Made by a program: the position numbers and the translations under genes. 14,067 bases of DNA. Source: Bacillota bacterium (lineage in GTDB: Bacteria; Bacillota; Clostridia; Tissierellales; Peptoniphilaceae). The stretch covers positions 1 to 14,067 of the forward strand of contig JAEXBU010000044.1 in assembly GCA_023393815.1 (NCBI GenBank), in the 5' to 3' direction. The notes under the pieces are model-generated. The model did no database searches. It was not told the origin of the DNA and saw nothing but the letters and a program-made list of their open reading frames with translations. Positions 11,221 to 14,067 of this stretch are shown here, piece after piece (within the stretch, counting starts at the first letter, position 1; every line of letters begins with the position of its first letter).

Positions 11221-13461
11221 TTATTTGACTTCAGTGAGGTCTTCTGCAGTATCGGGATCTAATGCATTGTAGACTACGATTTTTTTGTTCAAAGCAGCCA
11301 GTGCATCTTTGGCTAAATCTTTTTGTTCAGCCGTAAGAGCTTCGTATTTCTTAACGAGCCCTTCTAATTCCGTTTTGATTGCAGCTGCAGCGTCAACTGT
11401 ATAGTCTTTTTCATCTTTCGCTGCCTTTACCGCATCGGCAAATGCATCCGCTGCTTTTTTATCAGCTTCTGCTTTATCAGCTGCTACTTGAGCGGCGCTC
11501 AGGTCAGCCTTAAGGATTTCATATTCGGCATAGTCTTTGTCTACCTTGCCGAGCAAGAGATCATATTCTTTGCCTTTTTCCAATACGTCTGCAAAAGCTT
11601 GCGGAGCCACTAAGGCAACTTCTTTCTTTTCGTCCTTGTATTTTACGAGAACGCGAGAGAGAGCTCCGTCAGCAGCCTTTACATCAACAACGGTAGCCGT
11701 CTTCAAGTAAGAGGGTTTGCCGCCGACTACGTCGCCCTTAAGAGCTGCGGTGCCTACTTCCGAAAGAACGGTAATTTTGTTACCATCCAAAGCATATTGC
11801 ACGTGTGCGCCCTTCGTGAGGCTGTTACCGAAGAATGCTTTGTAGTCGGTGGGCAAAGCGAATACAGCGGTGTAGTCGTCTTTGTCGATTAACTCGACGG
11901 CATTGGCTTCTGCACGGGTTACTTCTTTCTCATCGTCACCCTTGATGAGTAAGAACTTGTTGATCTTTACGATGGGATCTTTCTCGAAGCTGATGACAAC
12001 TTCGTCATTTGCAAACTTGTTGTTATCAATGGAAATTACGTCGTTTCTTACGAAACCGTAGTTGTAGGGCCATACTTTGCTGTTGTCACGAAAGTCGAAT
12101 TGTTCCAGTGCGGTTTGCTTTTCACCGGGAGCGTTCACGCTTAAGAGGTAATCCGAAGTGGATACGGTCTTCGCTACACGTACAAAGCGTTGGGTGGTCT
12201 TCTTGCTAACTTCATTAAATACAATGATTCTAGCTTCGTTTCCGGCATTCTTGGGAAGTGCTTCATAGCCTACATATACGCCTTTAACTTTGTCTGCCAA
12301 TAAATCTTTTGCTGCTGCAAAATCTTTTACTTGGGTTAAAGCGCCGGCTGCATAATCCGCTACGTAGACTTCGGTCTTGCTGGTTACATCGTACTTGGCA
12401 TCGGCAAGTTTCACGTAATCTTTGCCGACTTCTACCGGCTTCACTTCTTTACGTGCTTCTTTTTTGCCTTTTCTTTCAAAGCTGGAATCTTTTTGCAATT
12501 CCACTTTGCCAAGATCTACCCACGCAATGGTACTGTTCTTTTCATTGATACCTTCGTAGGGGTTGCCCATTTCGATGATGTGGGTAACCACGCCGTCTTT
12601 GTCAGCAAGGACGCGAACCAAAGAACCTACATAGTAGTTCTTGTCGTCGAAACTGCGTCCAGCGATCCATTTTTCGTTCTTGCCTTCCAAGTTTACGAAA
12701 ATGGTGTTTTCGTTAACTTTGAATTCTTTCTTGAATTCACCTTGGTTAAGGACAAGGGTTTTACCCTTTTGGTGTTCACTGATGATACCGCGGGTTTCGT
12801 TTGCGGGAACTGCTTTGATTTCTTTTAATTGATAGAATGCATTGTAGATCATAGCAAATGCTTCGCGACGAACTGCCGGATCGTTTGCCTTGTCAATGCT
12901 GAGTCCATCAAAGATACCCAATTGAGCAGCTCTTGCTAACCAACCTTGGGGCCAGCTGTAGGTTTTGGCCTTTTCGGGGGTTAAGTCTTTGTCGATAGCG
13001 ACAACGAGCATTTTTGCGAGTTCCGCATAGGTAACGTTCTTGGTGGGGCGGAATAAACCGTCTTCATAACCGGTAATAATGGCTACGCCGTTTGCATTGC
13101 TGCTGGAAGCGGCTGCGGCGATTAAGCCGTTCATGATGTTGGTTACTTCCACGTCGGGGAAGGGGCGATATTGGCCTTGGAGTTTGGCAGCCAGGTCTTG
13201 TGCGCCTACTGCATAAACGAGCATTTTTGCTGCTGCGTCTCTGCGGATGGGGCTGGTTAAGTCCATGTTGCCGTTGACTTTTCCGTTTTCGTCTGCGTTA
13301 CCAACGACGATCGAGTTGTCGATCAGCCATTGAACTTTTGCATCGGTAGAAGTTAATTTCGGAACTTCTTTTTTATCCGTTGCAGCAGCCGCAAAGACGT
13401 TTCCGAATGTGCCGAGTACCATGACTAGTGCGAGTACAAGGCTAAGAAATTTCTTGTTCAT
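11221..13461 (-). CDS. Secreted S-layer homology (SLH) domain protein
   Basis: Encodes 746 residues. Residues 1-24 are a signal peptide (MNKKFLSLVLALVMVLG, cleavage after VFA). Three SLH repeats follow at about 35-77, 92-150 and 160-215, with the marks VQWLIDNSIVVG/SPIRRDAAAKML, ITGYEDGLFRPTKNVTYAEL and AAQLGIFDG/VRREAFAMIYNAF. SLH domains bind pyruvylated wall polymer and hold the protein on the cell surface. The middle (about 230-660) is a long, repetitive, lysine- and acid-rich strand region of unknown fold. The last 90 residues are Ala/Lys/Glu-rich and helical (AADKAEADKKAADAFADAVK, then LEGLVKKYEALTAEQKDL), like FIVAR-type helical repeats. There is no LPXTG motif. A strong ribosome site, AAGGAGGT, lies 11 bases before the ATG, an unusually long gap. 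It is probably an abundant surface protein, perhaps the S-layer itself. Confidence 0.9.
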   Translation of the reverse strand: MNKKFLSLVLALVMVLGTFGNVFAAAATDKKEVPKLTSTDAKVQWLIDNSIVVGNADENGKVNGNMDLTSPIRRDAAAKMLVYAVGAQDLAAKLQGQYRPFPDVEVTNIMNGLIAAAASSSNANGVAIITGYEDGLFRPTKNVTYAELAKMLVVAIDKDLTPEKAKTYSWPQGWLARAAQLGIFDGLSIDKANDPAVRREAFAMIYNAFYQLKEIKAVPANETRGIISEHQKGKTLVLNQGEFKKEFKVNENTIFVNLEGKNEKWIAGRSFDDKNYYVGSLVRVLADKDGVVTHIIEMGNPYEGINEKNSTIAWVDLGKVELQKDSSFERKGKKEARKEVKPVEVGKDYVKLADAKYDVTSKTEVYVADYAAGALTQVKDFAAAKDLLADKVKGVYVGYEALPKNAGNEARIIVFNEVSKKTTQRFVRVAKTVSTSDYLLSVNAPGEKQTALEQFDFRDNSKVWPYNYGFVRNDVISIDNNKFANDEVVISFEKDPIVKINKFLLIKGDDEKEVTRAEANAVELIDKDDYTAVFALPTDYKAFFGNSLTKGAHVQYALDGNKITVLSEVGTAALKGDVVGGKPSYLKTATVVDVKAADGALSRVLVKYKDEKKEVALVAPQAFADVLEKGKEYDLLLGKVDKDYAEYEILKADLSAAQVAADKAEADKKAADAFADAVKAAKDEKDYTVDAAAAIKTELEGLVKKYEALTAEQKDLAKDALAALNKKIVVYNALDPDTAEDLTEVK

Positions 13462-13526
13462 CTTGTCTTTCGACCTCCTTATGAATTTTCAGATTCTCCC
13501 AGGCATATTCCTGTGAATCTTACATC

Positions 13527-13555
13527 ATTATACCATCGCATCGGTATGGGTTCAA
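13527..13555 (-). promoter_or_regulatory. Main promoter of the S-layer homology gene
   Basis: On the minus strand TTGAAC (13555-13550), a 17-base spacer ending in TGG, and a perfect TATAAT (13532-13527). Both the consensus boxes and the extended -10 suggest very strong expression, as expected for an abundant surface protein. The leader is about 60 bases. Confidence 0.88.
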
Positions 13556-13618
13556 GTGGTGCTCCCTTTTTCGACGGACGGCACGAGTAGGAAACAATCC
13601 CTCCTCTATGATGATCCT

Positions 13619-13624
13619 ATTATA
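13619..13624 (-). promoter_or_regulatory. Possible second promoter of the S-layer homology gene
   Basis: A consensus TATAAT reads on the minus strand at 13624-13619, about 90 bases upstream of the main -10 box. No good -35 box lies 16-18 bases before it and no TGn extension is present, so this is a weak call. Confidence 0.35.
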
Positions 13625-13670
13625 ACCGATGCAAAGGCGGGATGAGATTACAGTTCTGTGACAGCCGGGA

Positions 13671-13692
13671 TTTTGTCACGCTTTTGTTACGT
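13671..13692. repeat. Tandem 11-bp repeats at the aroK end
   Basis: TTTTGTCACGC and TTTTGTTACGT follow each other directly, with 9 of 11 positions identical. The spacing is one helical turn, as in binding sites of OmpR-type response regulators. Next to them GTGACA and TGTCAC form an inverted repeat. They overlap the last codons of aroK, about 120 bases upstream of the S-layer promoter, so this may be chance. Confidence 0.3.
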
Positions 13693-14067
13693 TTTCACGG
13701 GCGAGGATGGCCTCGGCGGCTTCCTCCACGGTGGTGTTTTTTACGACGGCATCGGCGGCTTGGGCGTAAATTTCTTTTCTTTCGCCATAAAGTTTTTCCA
13801 ATGTTTGGAGTCCTCCTTTTGAGAGGGGGCGGCCGTCGGTAGCGAGGGTCTCGAGGGGGCGGGTGATCCAATAGAGCCTCCCCGCGCGCTTCAGGGCGCG
13901 GGTATTTTCGGGATCCAGCAGGGTGCCGCCTCCGGTGGCGATGACGACGCCTGTGTGTCGGGCGGCTTTTTCTACGGCGGCTTTTTCGTAGGCGCGAAAG
14001 GCTTTTTCTCCTTCTCGTTCAAAGATTTCGGGGATGGGGCCGTGTGTTTTTTCGACTTCCGTGTCGA
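13676..14067 (-). CDS. aroK: Shikimate kinase, C-terminal part (partial)
   Basis: The last 129 residues; the N-terminus with the ATP-binding P-loop lies beyond the window. The enzyme phosphorylates shikimate in aromatic amino acid synthesis. Visible family marks are the DTEVEKTHGPIPEIFEREGE stretch (the D..IE...G.SI.EIF..EGE pattern after the shikimate-binding aspartate), the shikimate-binding ATGGGT, GRPLSK (lid region R-P-L) and the end pattern RKEIYAQAADAVV. The stop is followed by no T-rich hairpin, so transcription may run on into the S-layer region. It could be a domain of a fused aro protein; that cannot be judged from this part. Confidence 0.88.
   Translation of the reverse strand, partial: DTEVEKTHGPIPEIFEREGEKAFRAYEKAAVEKAARHTGVVIATGGGTLLDPENTRALKRAGRLYWITRPLETLATDGRPLSKGGLQTLEKLYGERKEIYAQAADAVVKNTTVEEAAEAILARENVTKA

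Noticed and set aside
13671..13692. WalR- or PhoP-type binding site upstream of the S-layer promoter
   Set aside because: The 11-bp repeats are suggestive, but the first departs from the WalR consensus, and they overlap aroK codons far from the promoter; kept only as a low-confidence repeat.
1..14067. CRISPR array, tRNA or rRNA gene, or insertion sequence
   Set aside because: No regularly spaced repeats, no tRNA-like cloverleaf, no rRNA stretch and no transposase were seen on either strand.

Overview
The window reads as a chromosomal segment of a low-to-mid GC Gram-positive anaerobe. The best guess is the Peptoniphilaceae/Tissierellia (Peptoniphilus or Aedoeadaptatus type). This rests on the S-layer homology protein, the D-aspartate cell-wall operon, the Firmicutes-style promoters with TGnTATAAT and strong AGGAGG ribosome sites, and a YvrJ/DUF1659/DUF2922 operon. 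The genus is an inference, not something seen directly.

Left part (1 to about 4110): an AT-rich mobile element, most likely a prophage or phage-like integrative element, inserted at the 3' end of the host 23S rRNA uracil methyltransferase gene (rlmD). It carries a lysogeny-type switch. A Cro/CI-type XRE repressor and an ImmA/IrrE protease with a long zinc-ribbon tail read rightward. A run of early genes reads leftward: a small protein, a sigma-region-4-like regulator, two small phage proteins and the start of a DUF2800 nuclease-like protein. The two directions share a 48-bp inverted repeat in which two strong promoters overlap. Terminators lie inside the leftward run, which suggests control by read-through or antitermination.

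Middle part (4103-8970): host housekeeping genes with clearly higher GC. rlmD reads leftward and selO (protein AMPylase) rightward. A tightly coupled two-gene operon follows, an aspartate racemase plus an ATP-grasp D-aspartate ligase, which together predict a D-Asp (or D-Asn) interpeptide bridge in the peptidoglycan. A cluster of hairpin terminators ends this part.

Right-middle part (9054-11204): all leftward. A sigma-70-like factor overlaps and is followed by a signal-less N-acetylmuramoyl-L-alanine amidase. The promoter of this pair carries two matches to the Gram-positive LexA (SOS) box. Next to it is a three-gene operon DUF1659 - DUF2922 - YvrJ, the last a 50-residue membrane peptide, preceded by a strongly structured leader. 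Together this looks like a domesticated, damage-inducible sigma factor plus lysis cassette, and it is the best candidate for a poorly described system here.

Right end (11221-14067): a 746-residue secreted S-layer homology protein with a strong promoter, then the C-terminal part of shikimate kinase (aroK), which runs off the window.

Gene-free stretches: 10909-11220 holds the structured leader of the DUF1659 operon and two terminator hairpins. 3879-4102, 2053-2235, 1567-1827 and 13462-13675 are regulatory and are described as features.
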